Shown here piece by piece: positions 42,194 through 51,319 of a DNA stretch of 64,000 nucleotides. The DNA is taken from contig NZ_SZVS01000005.1 of the NCBI RefSeq assembly GCF_007670255.1, forward strand, positions 272,399 to 336,398, in the 5' to 3' direction. The stretch's first letter is position 1, and every line of letters starts with the position of its first letter. The position numbers were made by a program, and so were the translations under genes. The notes beneath the pieces are model-generated. The model saw only the letters and a program-made list of their open reading frames with translations, was not told where the DNA came from and made no database searches. The stretch comes from Paenarthrobacter nicotinovorans. Its GTDB lineage: Bacteria > Actinomycetota > Actinomycetes > Actinomycetales > Micrococcaceae.

Positions 42194-43456
42194 TCAGTGG
42201 GAAGTCGGTTGTGCGAGCCGCGGGTGCGCCAGTGCGGTCAGCTGCGGAAGTTCGACGCCGGCAAGCGCCTTGACCTCGTCGGTCCCCACTGCGCCGCACT
42301 GGACGCCGCGGAGGACGAATCCGGCAAGCGCACGGGCGGTGGCGGGCTCGTCCATGACGCCGCCTTCGGTCCGCTCGACGTAGTTGCGCAGGCGCAGCGC
42401 CGCGGCGGGCAAGCCTTCGCGGTAGAAAGCGTACGACGCCGAGAAACGGCTGGGGAGCTGGGCGGCGTGGAGATCCCAGCCCTGGTAGTAGCCGTTCTCC
42501 AGGGAGCGGCGGACCAGTCGGCCGTGCAGCTTCCAGGCGTCTTCCACTGCGTCACCCACGGGGATGATGTTGGTGGAGCCGTCGGAGAGGCGGATGCCCG
42601 TGCCGGCAACGGCGAGCTGCATGACTTCCTTGGCGAAGTCGGCCACGGGGTGTTCCATGGACTGGTATTCCGCGGAGATGCCGAGGGATGCGCTGTAGTC
42701 GTAGGTGCCGTAGTGCAGTGCGCTGATGCGGCCGGGGACCACGTGCGGCAGCTGTGCCACGGGAGAGGTTCCGTCGGCGCCGAGGATGAGCTGAGGGGTT
42801 TCCACCTGCACCTCGAAGCGGAGCCGGCCGGAGGGGAGTCCGAGGACTTCCTCAAGGCGGGAGACCGCGTAGTCCATGGCCTGGACCTGGGCCACCGTGG
42901 TGACCTTGGGCAGGGTGAGGATCAGCCCTGCGGGAAGCTCCCCGGCCTCAGCCAGCGTGGTAACGAACAAGTCCAACGTCCGAAGACCACGGGCCCGGGT
43001 GGGGGCCTCGAAGCACTTGAAGCGGATGCCCATGAAGGGCGGAGCCGTACCGGCCGCAACCGCAGCGGCAACGGCCTTGGCGGCAGCAACGACGTCGGCG
43101 TCTTCTGCCTCGTCGCCCCGGTCACCGTAGCCGTCTTCGAAGTCCAGACGGAGGTCCTCGATGGGCTCGGAAGCGAGCTTAGCAGCAACCCGGGCCGCGA
43201 CAGCGGCAGCGAGGTCGGGCTCCTGGCCCAGCAGCTGTCCCAGCTTTTCGAGGCCGCCGTGGGCCTCCGCCGTCGCGAGTGCCTGGGCACCCCAATCAGC
43301 CACAAAGGTGGGCGTGAAGCGGTCGGCGGGGACGTAGACGGTATGGATGGGCTGGCGGGAACCGTCGTCGCCCGGGTAGTTGCGGTCAAGCAACTGGTCC
43401 GTGGCGGCGAGCTGGTCCTCGATGTGGGCCAGATCGGAAGAGGAGAACGAACCCAT
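42194..43456 (-). CDS. DUF6986 HpcH/HpaI-like aldolase
   Basis: This 420-residue protein has a TIM-barrel with motifs like those of the HpcH/citrate lyase beta family: LRLDFEDGYGDR near residue 110 (a metal-ligand Asp/Glu region), then GIRFKCFEA, and later LPKVTTVAQV and VQVETPQLIL (the Glu metal ligand). It is annotated as the DUF6986 family. Such enzymes cleave or form malyl- or citryl-type thioesters or hydroxy acids. The start at 43456 is 1 nt after the stop of malate synthase, suggesting coupling. Position between malate synthase and ureidoglycine aminohydrolase implies work on glyoxylate or a ureide-derived acid, but the reaction is not established. Confidence 0.75.
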   Translation of the reverse strand: MGSFSSSDLAHIEDQLAATDQLLDRNYPGDDGSRQPIHTVYVPADRFTPTFVADWGAQALATAEAHGGLEKLGQLLGQEPDLAAAVAARVAAKLASEPIEDLRLDFEDGYGDRGDEAEDADVVAAAKAVAAAVAAGTAPPFMGIRFKCFEAPTRARGLRTLDLFVTTLAEAGELPAGLILTLPKVTTVAQVQAMDYAVSRLEEVLGLPSGRLRFEVQVETPQLILGADGTSPVAQLPHVVPGRISALHYGTYDYSASLGISAEYQSMEHPVADFAKEVMQLAVAGTGIRLSDGSTNIIPVGDAVEDAWKLHGRLVRRSLENGYYQGWDLHAAQLPSRFSASYAFYREGLPAAALRLRNYVERTEGGVMDEPATARALAGFVLRGVQCGAVGTDEVKALAGVELPQLTALAHPRLAQPTSH

Positions 43457-43457
43457 C

Positions 43458-45056
<1,599 letters not shown>

Positions 45057-45090
45057 GTGAGCGGATTCCTTTTTCTTGTATGCGCCGGTA

Positions 45091-46491
45091 CTAGAGAGCG
45101 CTGGCGGCGTTGGCGTGCGCAGCGTTGGCTACGGCGGTCGCTACATCGGCGGCAACATGCGGATCGAAGACGCTGGGGATAATGTAACTCGCGTTCAGCT
45201 CCTCGTCAGCTACCCGGTTGGCGATGGCTTCTGCGGCGGCGACCAGCATGTCCGGCGTAATGTCCGAAGCCCCGGCGTCCAGCAGTCCACGGAAGAACCC
45301 CGGGAAGGCCAGCACGTTGTTGATCTGGTTCGGGAAGTCGCTGCGACCCGTGGCAACCACTGCTGCGTGCTTGGAAGCGATCACGGGATCGATTTCCGGC
45401 GTCGGGTTGGCCATGGCGAAGACGATCGCGTCCTCGGCCATCGAAGCGACCTGCTCTTCGCCGATCACGTGCGGGGCGCTGACGCCGATGAACACGTCCG
45501 CACCCTTGAGGGCGTCGTGGAGGGATCCGGAGAAGCCCTCTTCGTTGGTGTTCGCGGCAATCCAGCTGCGGTGTTCGTCGTCGTACTTCTCGCCCGAGTG
45601 GATGGCGCCCGAGCGGCCGGCGGCGATGATGTGCTGCGCGCCCTGGGCCTTGAGGAGCTGGATGATGGCCGAGCCGGCAGCGCCGACGCCCGAAACCACG
45701 ATCTTGACCTCGGACAGCTTCTTGTCCACGACGCGCAGCGCGTTGACCAGGGCTGCCAGGGTAACGATCGCGGTGCCGTGCTGGTCATCGTGGAAGACCG
45801 GGATGTCCAGTTCTTCGCGGAGGCGGTTCTCGATCTCGAAGCAGCGCGGCGCGGCGATGTCCTCGAGGTTGATTCCGCCGTAGACGGGGGCCATTGCCTT
45901 GGCGATCTTGATGATCTCTTCGGTGTCCTGCGTGTCCAGGCAGACAGGCCATGCGTCGACGTTGGCGAACTGCTTGAACAGCGCAGCCTTGCCTTCCATG
46001 ACCGGAAGCGCGGCGGCGGGGCCGATGTTGCCAAGGCCCAGCACGGCCGATCCGTCCGTGAGGACCGCGATGGTGTTGCGCTTAACCGTCAGGTTGCGGG
46101 CGGCGGCCGGGTCTTCTGCGATAGCCATGCAGACACGCGCGACGCCGGGAGTGTAGGCACGCGAAAGATCGTCGCGGTTGCGCAGGGCTACTTTGGGGAC
46201 GACCTCGAGCTTGCCACCGAGGTGCATGAGGAAGGTGCGGTCCGAGACGTGCTGGACGGTGACGCCGTCGAGGGCGTTCAAGGCGTCCTTGACGCGTGCT
46301 GCGTGGTCGTCGTCGGTGGTGTTGCAGGTGACGTCGACAACGATGGTCTCGTGGTGGGATTCCGTGACGTCCAGGGCGGTGATTGCGGCACCGGCTGCGC
46401 CGACGGCTGCTGCCAGCTCACTGGTAGCGGTGAAGCTCGACGGTGCGGCGACGCGCAGGGTGATCGAGTTTCCGGGGCTCGGATTCGCCAT
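45091..46491 (-). CDS. NAD(P)-dependent malic enzyme with N-terminal ACT-like domain
   Basis: The 466-residue protein starts with about 75 residues resembling an ACT regulatory domain and continues with the short bacterial malic enzyme: LSRAYTPGVARVC, GLGNIGPAAALPVMEGKAALFKQFA and PVFHDDQHGTAIV carry the catalytic and metal residues, and VVSGVGAAGSAII is the cofactor loop. It converts malate to pyruvate, CO2 and NAD(P)H. AGGAGG lies upstream of the ATG at 46491. As first gene of the operon it completes glyoxylate plus acetyl-CoA to malate to pyruvate. It is divergent from the IclR regulator. Confidence 0.9.
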   Translation of the reverse strand: MANPSPGNSITLRVAAPSSFTATSELAAAVGAAGAAITALDVTESHHETIVVDVTCNTTDDDHAARVKDALNALDGVTVQHVSDRTFLMHLGGKLEVVPKVALRNRDDLSRAYTPGVARVCMAIAEDPAAARNLTVKRNTIAVLTDGSAVLGLGNIGPAAALPVMEGKAALFKQFANVDAWPVCLDTQDTEEIIKIAKAMAPVYGGINLEDIAAPRCFEIENRLREELDIPVFHDDQHGTAIVTLAALVNALRVVDKKLSEVKIVVSGVGAAGSAIIQLLKAQGAQHIIAAGRSGAIHSGEKYDDEHRSWIAANTNEEGFSGSLHDALKGADVFIGVSAPHVIGEEQVASMAEDAIVFAMANPTPEIDPVIASKHAAVVATGRSDFPNQINNVLAFPGFFRGLLDAGASDITPDMLVAAAEAIANRVADEELNASYIIPSVFDPHVAADVATAVANAAHANAASAL

Positions 46492-46712
46492 TGAAATTCC
46501 TCCTGTAAGGCCCGTTCCCGGGCCGCCGTTCCAAACTGAATGTTTTCGTATTATGGATATTATTATCTACAAAGTGGAAACACAACCCCTTGCTTGGTCA
46601 TGTTCGGTGTCATCGCGGAGGTGCGCCTCGTGCTGTATCTTGGGTGTTCTAAGCAATTCTTTTCACGATGCGGATAAGAGTTGTCGGAATCTGAGTCATT
46701 GGAGACAAGGGA
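46492..46712. promoter_or_regulatory. Divergent control region of the glyoxylate operon and IclR gene
   Basis: This AT-rich 221-bp region has the sequence AGTGGAAACAC at 46573-46583, the reverse complement of a motif also found at 50289-50299 before uricase. A stretch TTTTCGTATTATGGATATT (near 46543-46561) resembles the palindrome at 54628-54648. It is the expected binding region for the divergent IclR (AllR-like) protein. Confidence 0.55.
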
Positions 46713-47468
46713 ATGGCTGAAAAAGCCTCCGGAGGCGTGCAGTCCGTTGAGCGCGTCTTTGAACTGTTGGAACTGATCACGGACGCGGGCGGCGATGTCA
46801 CCCTGAGCGAACTTTCGTCGTCCACTGACCTGCCCCTGCCCACTATCCACCGCCTGCTGCGCACGCTGGTTTCGCTGGGTTACATCCGCCAGCTGCCCAA
46901 CCGCCGCTATGCCCTGGGCCCGAGGCTCATCCGCTTGGGCGAAGGTGCCAGCAAGCAGCTCGGTGCGGTGGCCCGTCCCCAGCTGAAGACCTTGGTGGAG
47001 CGGCTCGGCGAGACGTCCAACATGGCCGTCCTCGATTCCGACATGGTCATCTACGTAGCCCAGGTCCCGTCCATGCACTCCATGCGCATGTTCACCGAGG
47101 TCGGCCGCCGCGCCCACACGCATGACACCGGCGTGGGCAAAGCCATCCTCGCCCAGTTGGACGACGACCAGGTCAGGGGCATCGTTGCCCGCACCGGCAT
47201 GCCCACCCCCACGGCCAAGAGCATCGGGGACATCGACTCCCTGCTGGCGGACCTGAAGCTCATCCGCGAACGTGGCTACTCCATTGACGAGGAAGAGCAG
47301 GAGCTCGGCGTGCGCTGCTTCGCCATGGCCGTGCCCAACGCTCCGACGCCCACCGCCATCTCCGTCTCCGGCCCCATCACCCGCGTGGACCAGAGCTTCG
47401 CGGACCGCGCCGTGCCCATGCTGCGGGAGGCGGCCCTGGCGATCTCCGCGGAGCTCAACCAAAACTAG
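46713..47468 (+). CDS. IclR family regulator, AllR-like
   Basis: The 251-residue protein has a winged helix-turn-helix (residues ~8-70; LSELSSSTDLPLPTIHRLLRTLVSLGYI) and an IclR effector domain (~80-251; TSNMAVLDSDMVIYVAQVPS, and GVRCFAMAVPN near the end). It is similar to regulators of allantoin and glyoxylate metabolism, which typically sense glyoxylate or allantoate and repress. It is divergent from the malic enzyme operon, and a long terminator follows it. Candidate binding sites occur in its own upstream region and before uricase. Effector is not known. Confidence 0.85.
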   Translation: MAEKASGGVQSVERVFELLELITDAGGDVTLSELSSSTDLPLPTIHRLLRTLVSLGYIRQLPNRRYALGPRLIRLGEGASKQLGAVARPQLKTLVERLGETSNMAVLDSDMVIYVAQVPSMHSMRMFTEVGRRAHTHDTGVGKAILAQLDDDQVRGIVARTGMPTPTAKSIGDIDSLLADLKLIRERGYSIDEEEQELGVRCFAMAVPNAPTPTAISVSGPITRVDQSFADRAVPMLREAALAISAELNQN

Positions 47469-47481
47469 CACCAGCTCTTTT

Positions 47482-47556
47482 CCCCGCCGAGTTGGCACTT
47501 AATGACAGTGTTTCCCGCAAACATTGTCATTAACTGCCAACTCGGCGGGGTTTTTT
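47482..47556 (+). terminator. Long intrinsic terminator
   Basis: Arms of about 33 bp with only three mismatches (47482-47513 and 47519-47550) and a small loop are followed by TTTTTT at 47551-47556. It ends the IclR gene and separates it from the convergent permease gene. Confidence 0.85.
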
Positions 47557-47578
47557 GCGCATGTTCTTAAGCCGGCGA

Positions 47579-47614
47579 AAGACGGCAGTGCCCCCAAGGA
47601 AACACTGCCGTCTT
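47579..47614 (-). terminator. Terminator of the nucleobase permease gene
   Basis: A 12-bp perfect stem (47579-47590 with 47603-47614) lies 25 bp after the stop of the minus-strand permease. Confidence 0.65.
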
Positions 47615-47638
47615 GCTTGCTCGCCGCGAGCTACCGAG

Positions 47639-49156
47639 CTAGTGCTCGGACGCCGAGGTGCTCTTGAGCGGGACCTCGTTGCCGTCGGCGTCGATCAGTT
47701 TGCCGTTCTCGAAGCGGTCGCCATGTTCAAGGCACTTGATGTCCTCGGGCGTGACCACCCGCTCCGTGCCCGCAACGAACACCGACTGGTTCTCTGAGTT
47801 GCCGGCCTTGAAGTGGTTGAACAGGATGTTCAGGATGATCGCCATGACTGCGGCCGAGCTGATGCCGGAGTGGAAGATCGTGGAGAACCAGGACGGGAAC
47901 TGGTCGTAGAACTTCGGGGCGGCAATCGGGATCATGCCGAAGCCGATCGAGGCAGCCACGATGATCAGGTTCATGTTGTTCTTGTATTCGACCTTGGCGA
48001 GGGTGCGGATACCGCTGGCGGCAACCGTACCGAAAAGTACGACGCCGGCACCGCCCAGGACGGGCGTCGGAACCGCTGCGACAACCCGGCCAAGAATCGG
48101 CAGGAGGCCCAGGACAACCAGGATCAAACCGCCGGCGCTGACGACGAAGCGGCTCTTGATGCCCGTAATGGCAACGAGTCCCACGTTCTGGGCGAAGGCG
48201 CTCTGGGTGAAGGAGTTGAACAGCGGGGAGATGGCGCTGGAGAGCATGTCTGCGCGGAGACCGTCGCCGATGCGGCGGGAGTCCACCTTGGTGTCAACGA
48301 TTTCGCCGACTGCGATGATGTCCGCGGAGGTTTCCGTCAGGGTCACCAGGATGACGATCAGCATGGAGATGATCGCAGCGATCTCAAAGGTCGGGGCGCC
48401 GAAAGCGAAGGGGGTCGGGAAAGCGACGATGTCGCCCTGGCCAACCTTGGAGAAATCTGCCATGCCGGCGATCAACGCGATGATGGTGCCGATGATCATG
48501 GCCAGCAGGATCGAGAGCCTGGAGATGGCGGCGTTGCCGACCTTGCTCAGGAGAAGGACCACGCCCATGGTGGCTGCTGCGAGTCCGATGTTGGCAATGC
48601 TGCCGTAGTTGTCAGCCTTGGCGTTGCCGCCCATGGCCCAGTTCGCGGCGACCGGCATCAGTGTCAGGCCGATGGTGGTGATCACCGTGCCGGTAACCAC
48701 AGGCGGGAAGAACTTGATGATCTTGGAGAACAGAGGAGTGATGGCCAAGCCGATCAGCGACGCCACGATCACTGAACCGAACACCGCCTGGATTCCGCCG
48801 CCGCCCTGGACGATTGCCACCATGGTGGAAACGCCGGCGAAGGAAACACCCTGGACCAGCGGGAGCTGGGAGCCGAACCACGGGATGCCGACCGTCTGGA
48901 GGATGGTGGCCAGGCCGCCCACAAACAAACAGGCTGCGATCAGGAGGCCGATATCCTGCGAGGACATGCCGGCGGCTGCACCGATGATCAGCGGCGGGGC
49001 GATGATTCCGCCGTACATGGTCAGCACGTGCTGGAAACCGTAGGCGAAGGTGCTTCCGATGGAGAGGCGCTTGTCCTCGGGCCGCTCCGGACGGTTCCGC
49101 TGTGGCTCGCTGGACGAGGTGGTATTCGCGGGGCGGGACTTCTTCTTGATGTTCAT
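47639..49156 (-). CDS. NCS2 family urate/xanthine permease
   Basis: The 505-residue protein has twelve to fourteen hydrophobic segments and the NCS2 motifs: QHVLTMYGGIIAPPLI in the first helix, FPPVVTGTVITTIGLTLMPVA, and QSAFAQNVGLVAITGIKSR containing the QNxGxxxxT motif that binds the purine. It belongs to the branch that carries uric acid and xanthine. The gene is 166 bp from uricase on the same strand, and both probably respond to urate. A start duplication is seen here: an upstream ATG at 49176 gives a 7-residue peptide ending over the real start. Substrate assignment as urate is by position. Confidence 0.88.
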   Translation of the reverse strand: MNIKKKSRPANTTSSSEPQRNRPERPEDKRLSIGSTFAYGFQHVLTMYGGIIAPPLIIGAAAGMSSQDIGLLIAACLFVGGLATILQTVGIPWFGSQLPLVQGVSFAGVSTMVAIVQGGGGIQAVFGSVIVASLIGLAITPLFSKIIKFFPPVVTGTVITTIGLTLMPVAANWAMGGNAKADNYGSIANIGLAAATMGVVLLLSKVGNAAISRLSILLAMIIGTIIALIAGMADFSKVGQGDIVAFPTPFAFGAPTFEIAAIISMLIVILVTLTETSADIIAVGEIVDTKVDSRRIGDGLRADMLSSAISPLFNSFTQSAFAQNVGLVAITGIKSRFVVSAGGLILVVLGLLPILGRVVAAVPTPVLGGAGVVLFGTVAASGIRTLAKVEYKNNMNLIIVAASIGFGMIPIAAPKFYDQFPSWFSTIFHSGISSAAVMAIILNILFNHFKAGNSENQSVFVAGTERVVTPEDIKCLEHGDRFENGKLIDADGNEVPLKSTSASEH

Positions 49157-49215
49157 GGCAGACTTTCTGGGTTCATGGCAGACGTCTTCGTCTGGCTAAC
49201 TGTGTCTGGCTAACA
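49153..49215 (-). repeat. Duplicated start region with a 7-aa upstream ORF
   Basis: A 13-bp sequence (GTCTGCCATGAAC) occurs twice, 20 bp apart, so that an upstream ATG (49176) begins MNPESLP and its TGA overlaps the permease ATG as ATGA. Just upstream GTTAGCCAGAC occurs twice, 14 bp apart (about 49190-49215). Confidence 0.65.
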
Positions 49216-49249
49216 AAATCTTTGGTTGTGGGGTTTTTGGGGTCGGGTT

Positions 49250-49300
49250 TTGTACAGGTAATGCCTCTAAAGGGGGCGCTCAAGGGCATTACCTGTACAA
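49250..49300. terminator. 16-bp perfect inverted repeat
   Basis: TTGTACAGGTAATGCC (49250-49265) and its exact reverse complement (49285-49300) flank a 19-nt loop. It lies between the uricase stop and the permease start. It could terminate the uricase message or be an operator of the permease; there is no T-run. Confidence 0.55.
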
Positions 49301-49322
49301 GAACTCCGAAGGGTGGTGCGGT

Positions 49323-50231
49323 TTAGCAGAAGCCGGCGATGCCGCTCCAGGCAACGGGTGCAGCCTCGATGTTTTCGCGCTGGACGGTTGCTTCGATGAG
49401 GCCGTACGGGCGATCCGCGGCGAAGAAGACCTCGTTGGGGTTGTCCAGGCCGAACGGGCTCAGGTCAACCAGGAAGTGGTGCTTGTTGGGCATGGAGAAC
49501 TTGATCTCGGCAACTTCGCTGTGTGCTTCCAGGACCTTCTTGCCCATGTCGAACAGCGTCTGCTGCAGTGCGTGGGAGTAGTTCTCGGTGAAGCCTTCGA
49601 GCAGGAGTGCCTTGATGTCGTCGTAGCTCTTGTTGAAGTCGGTGCTTGAGACGTCCAGGTTGGTGTTGTAGCGCCAGCGGGCGGATACGTCGGTGGCCAG
49701 GATGCGGTCGGTGGTCTCCGGCAGGGTGGTGTATTTGTCGCGCGGGTAGCCGACAAAGCCGGACTGTGTGGTCTTCAGGACGGTCAGGTCCTTGAGGCCG
49801 GAGACGACGTGGGTGGTTGCGCCATCACGGACGACGACGGCGGTACGCACCTCTTGTCCGTTGCGGACGAAGCTGTGGTCGTGACCCTCGCCGTGGGCCT
49901 GGATGCGGTCCCAGGCGTAGGCCTCGGCTTCCCAGCGGCCGCCGGTAACCCAGTCGAATCCACCGGTGAAGTGGTCTGCGAGGCGCAGGAGGAAGGACTC
50001 GGGGGAGCCGATGCCTTCACGGGCGAACGCGTAGACGGTGTTCTTCTGCGTGTCGGTGGCAACGACGTGGCCGTTGTCGCCCTCAAGGTGTGCGGCCTGG
50101 AAATCGCCCCGCAGCTGCGAGGTGACGTTCAGGTCTTCGATGTGGTGGCGATCTGTATCCCGAGTGACCTTGACGACGCGGACTTCTGCCTTGCCGTACT
50201 GGTTTTCGCCGAGGACGATGTTGTTGCTCAT
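49323..50231 (-). CDS. pucL: Urate oxidase (uricase)
   Basis: The 302-residue protein is a cofactor-free uricase: MSNNIVLGENQYGKAEVR, then VTSQLRGDF, GEGHDHSF, KTTQSGFVGYPRDKYTTLPET and KHHFLVDLSPFGLDNPNEVF, which match the tunnel-fold repeats. It oxidises urate to 5-hydroxyisourate with release of hydrogen peroxide. The start at 50231 is preferred to an ATG six bases earlier because the GGGAT site is at a workable distance. The usual partner enzymes for the unstable product (hydroxyisourate hydrolase and OHCU decarboxylase) are not adjacent. Upstream lies a T-run terminator with a structured RNA. Confidence 0.95.
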   Translation of the reverse strand: MSNNIVLGENQYGKAEVRVVKVTRDTDRHHIEDLNVTSQLRGDFQAAHLEGDNGHVVATDTQKNTVYAFAREGIGSPESFLLRLADHFTGGFDWVTGGRWEAEAYAWDRIQAHGEGHDHSFVRNGQEVRTAVVVRDGATTHVVSGLKDLTVLKTTQSGFVGYPRDKYTTLPETTDRILATDVSARWRYNTNLDVSSTDFNKSYDDIKALLLEGFTENYSHALQQTLFDMGKKVLEAHSEVAEIKFSMPNKHHFLVDLSPFGLDNPNEVFFAADRPYGLIEATVQRENIEAAPVAWSGIAGFC

Positions 50232-50255
50232 GGTCATATCCCAACTTCTGTGCGG

Positions 50256-50299
50256 TGGAACCTACGTTCCATCAATGAAATTAAGCGCGTGTTTCCACT
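50256..50299. promoter_or_regulatory. IclR-type operator candidates before uricase
   Basis: A 6-4-6 palindrome TGGAAC/GTTCCA (50256-50261 with 50266-50271) is followed by GTGTTTCCACT (50289-50299). The latter is identical to a sequence upstream of the IclR gene in the opposite orientation. A TAGGTT -10 box of the uricase gene overlaps the palindrome on the minus strand, so binding would repress. Confidence 0.55.
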
Positions 50300-50324
50300 G
50301 CGTTTCTGGTGGCGCCGACCCAAC

Positions 50325-50356
50325 AAAAAAGAGCCGGCATCCATGGATGCCAGCTC
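50325..50356 (-). terminator. Intrinsic terminator upstream of uricase
   Basis: A palindrome GGCATCC/GGATGCC extended to GAGC/GCTC with a nearly perfect stem (50331-50356) is followed on the minus strand by six T residues (50325-50330). It would stop minus-strand transcripts that start to the right of it, 94-125 nt before the uricase start. Confidence 0.75.
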
Positions 50357-50470
50357 ATTACGACCCTGCCTGCTGCTCTCAGGTTACGTGACCTACGCCA
50401 CGAACTCATTCGAGAGTAGCGCATGATTTCGCTTTGTGTACATGGGCCTCCGGGGATCGTTATGAACTAT
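50357..50470 (-). ncRNA. Possible small RNA or attenuator aptamer upstream of uricase
   Basis: Between the terminator at 50325 and the divergent small-protein promoter the minus strand has no ORF but several short complementary segments: CTCTC with GAGAG, AGGT with ACCT, and CAGC that can pair with GCTG of the terminator stem, which suggests an antiterminator. It may be a free small RNA or the 5' end of the uricase transcript. I could not match it to a known riboswitch class. Confidence 0.4.
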
Positions 50471-50513
50471 CCGAATGTGACCGGGGCAACTTCCCGTGGC
50501 TGGTTCGGGGGTC

Positions 50514-50543
50514 TTGACGGCTCGATCGCCGACTGCTTAGACT
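50514..50543 (+). promoter_or_regulatory. Strong promoter of the 58-aa gene
   Basis: TTGACG (50514-50519) and TAGACT (50538-50543) are 18 bp apart. The start codon is 63 nt downstream of the -10 box. Confidence 0.7.
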
Positions 50544-50606
50544 TTCCACATAACAATAAAAGTTTTCCGAAGAGCGGAAACTGCGCACAAGAATGAGGAG
50601 GAACAG

Positions 50607-50783
50607 ATGGACTCGAAGGATACGAACAGCGTCGTGGAATTCCCGGCGCCGGGCCAGGAACTGTACCTGCCCTTTGGTGCGACAGATCCGGACTTCTACA
50701 TTCCGGCCGACTGCGACCGCAAAGCCGGCGGGTTCTCCCGTTGGCTCCGCGCGCTCCCGGTGTTCGGCCGGCAGCGTCCCTGA
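50607..50783 (+). CDS. Small hypothetical protein, 58 aa
   Basis: The ATG at 50607 has AGGAGG 5 nt upstream and a near-consensus promoter ahead. The protein begins MDSKDTNSVVEFPAPGQELY and ends in a cluster of basic and hydrophobic residues (SRWLRALPVFGRQRP). It has no hydrophobic segment long enough to be a membrane helix and one cysteine. A 12-bp terminator follows at 50824. The combination of strong promoter, ribosome-binding site, ORF and terminator makes it a real and well-expressed gene. I do not recognise its family and propose no function. Confidence 0.75.
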   Translation: MDSKDTNSVVEFPAPGQELYLPFGATDPDFYIPADCDRKAGGFSRWLRALPVFGRQRP

Positions 50784-50823
50784 TCTGCAACAGGGACGCG
50801 GACTCTGCGCAACAGAGCCAAGG

Positions 50824-50856
50824 GCGGGCGACACCTGGGGAGGTGTCGCCCGCTTT
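50824..50856 (+). terminator. Terminator of the 58-aa gene
   Basis: A 12-bp stem (50824-50835 with 50842-50853) and TTT after it. Confidence 0.7.
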
Positions 50857-51319
50857 GTTGTGCCCGCCCGCCTGCGTGCTCACCCGCATCCCGTCTTCGA
50901 AGTCGCGGGAAGAGCGCCAAATCGCCGGAAGCTTCCCTGTGAAATGGACGTGTTCCGGCGATTTCGCGTGCCCGCAGACGCCGGACTGGCCGGAGTTGGC
51001 CGGAATGGGCCGACGTCACATTCCGACGGCGTGTGGTCTAGATCACGTAAGCTGGGCTGACGGCCGCCCTCCGGGTTCTTAAATGGGCCGTTGCGGCCCC
51101 ATTGCGGGCCGCACTTGCTGGCTCGATGGCGCCGGACATTCGTCCGCACGTGTCGTATTGCAGCAGGTCGGGCAAAGACTGACGCTCGTCATCGAGCTGT
51201 GCCGGGATGTGGATCCCGGCTGATAAACCCTGCCTTGCAGGAGAAAAAGAGAGCCGGGAGTGGGGATCCGGCAACGCAGCAGCTTCGTTTGCGGCTGCTA
51301 CCCAAAGGAAATCAATGTC
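50857..51319 (+). other. Intergenic region with structured leader of the Thr/Pro lipoprotein gene
   Basis: Apart from the hairpin element at 50913-50968 no gene is seen. From about 51040 to 51319 several hairpins follow one another: GCCGGGAT/ATCCCGGC (near 51210), CCTGC/GCAGG, GCCGG/CCGGC and AGCAGC/GCTGCT (near 51280). The segments GGATCCCGGC and GCCGGGAG could exchange partners. I could not assign a riboswitch class. Confidence 0.4.
50913..50968. repeat. Hairpin element with 18-nt loop, copy 3
   Basis: Arms with AAATCGCCGGAA and TTCCGGCGATTT surround the loop TTCCCTGTGAAATGGACG (50933-50950). Confidence 0.8.

Noticed and set aside
51040..51319. c-di-AMP (ydaO) or c-di-GMP riboswitch
   Set aside because: Conserved elements of these classes are not found; only ordinary hairpins were seen.
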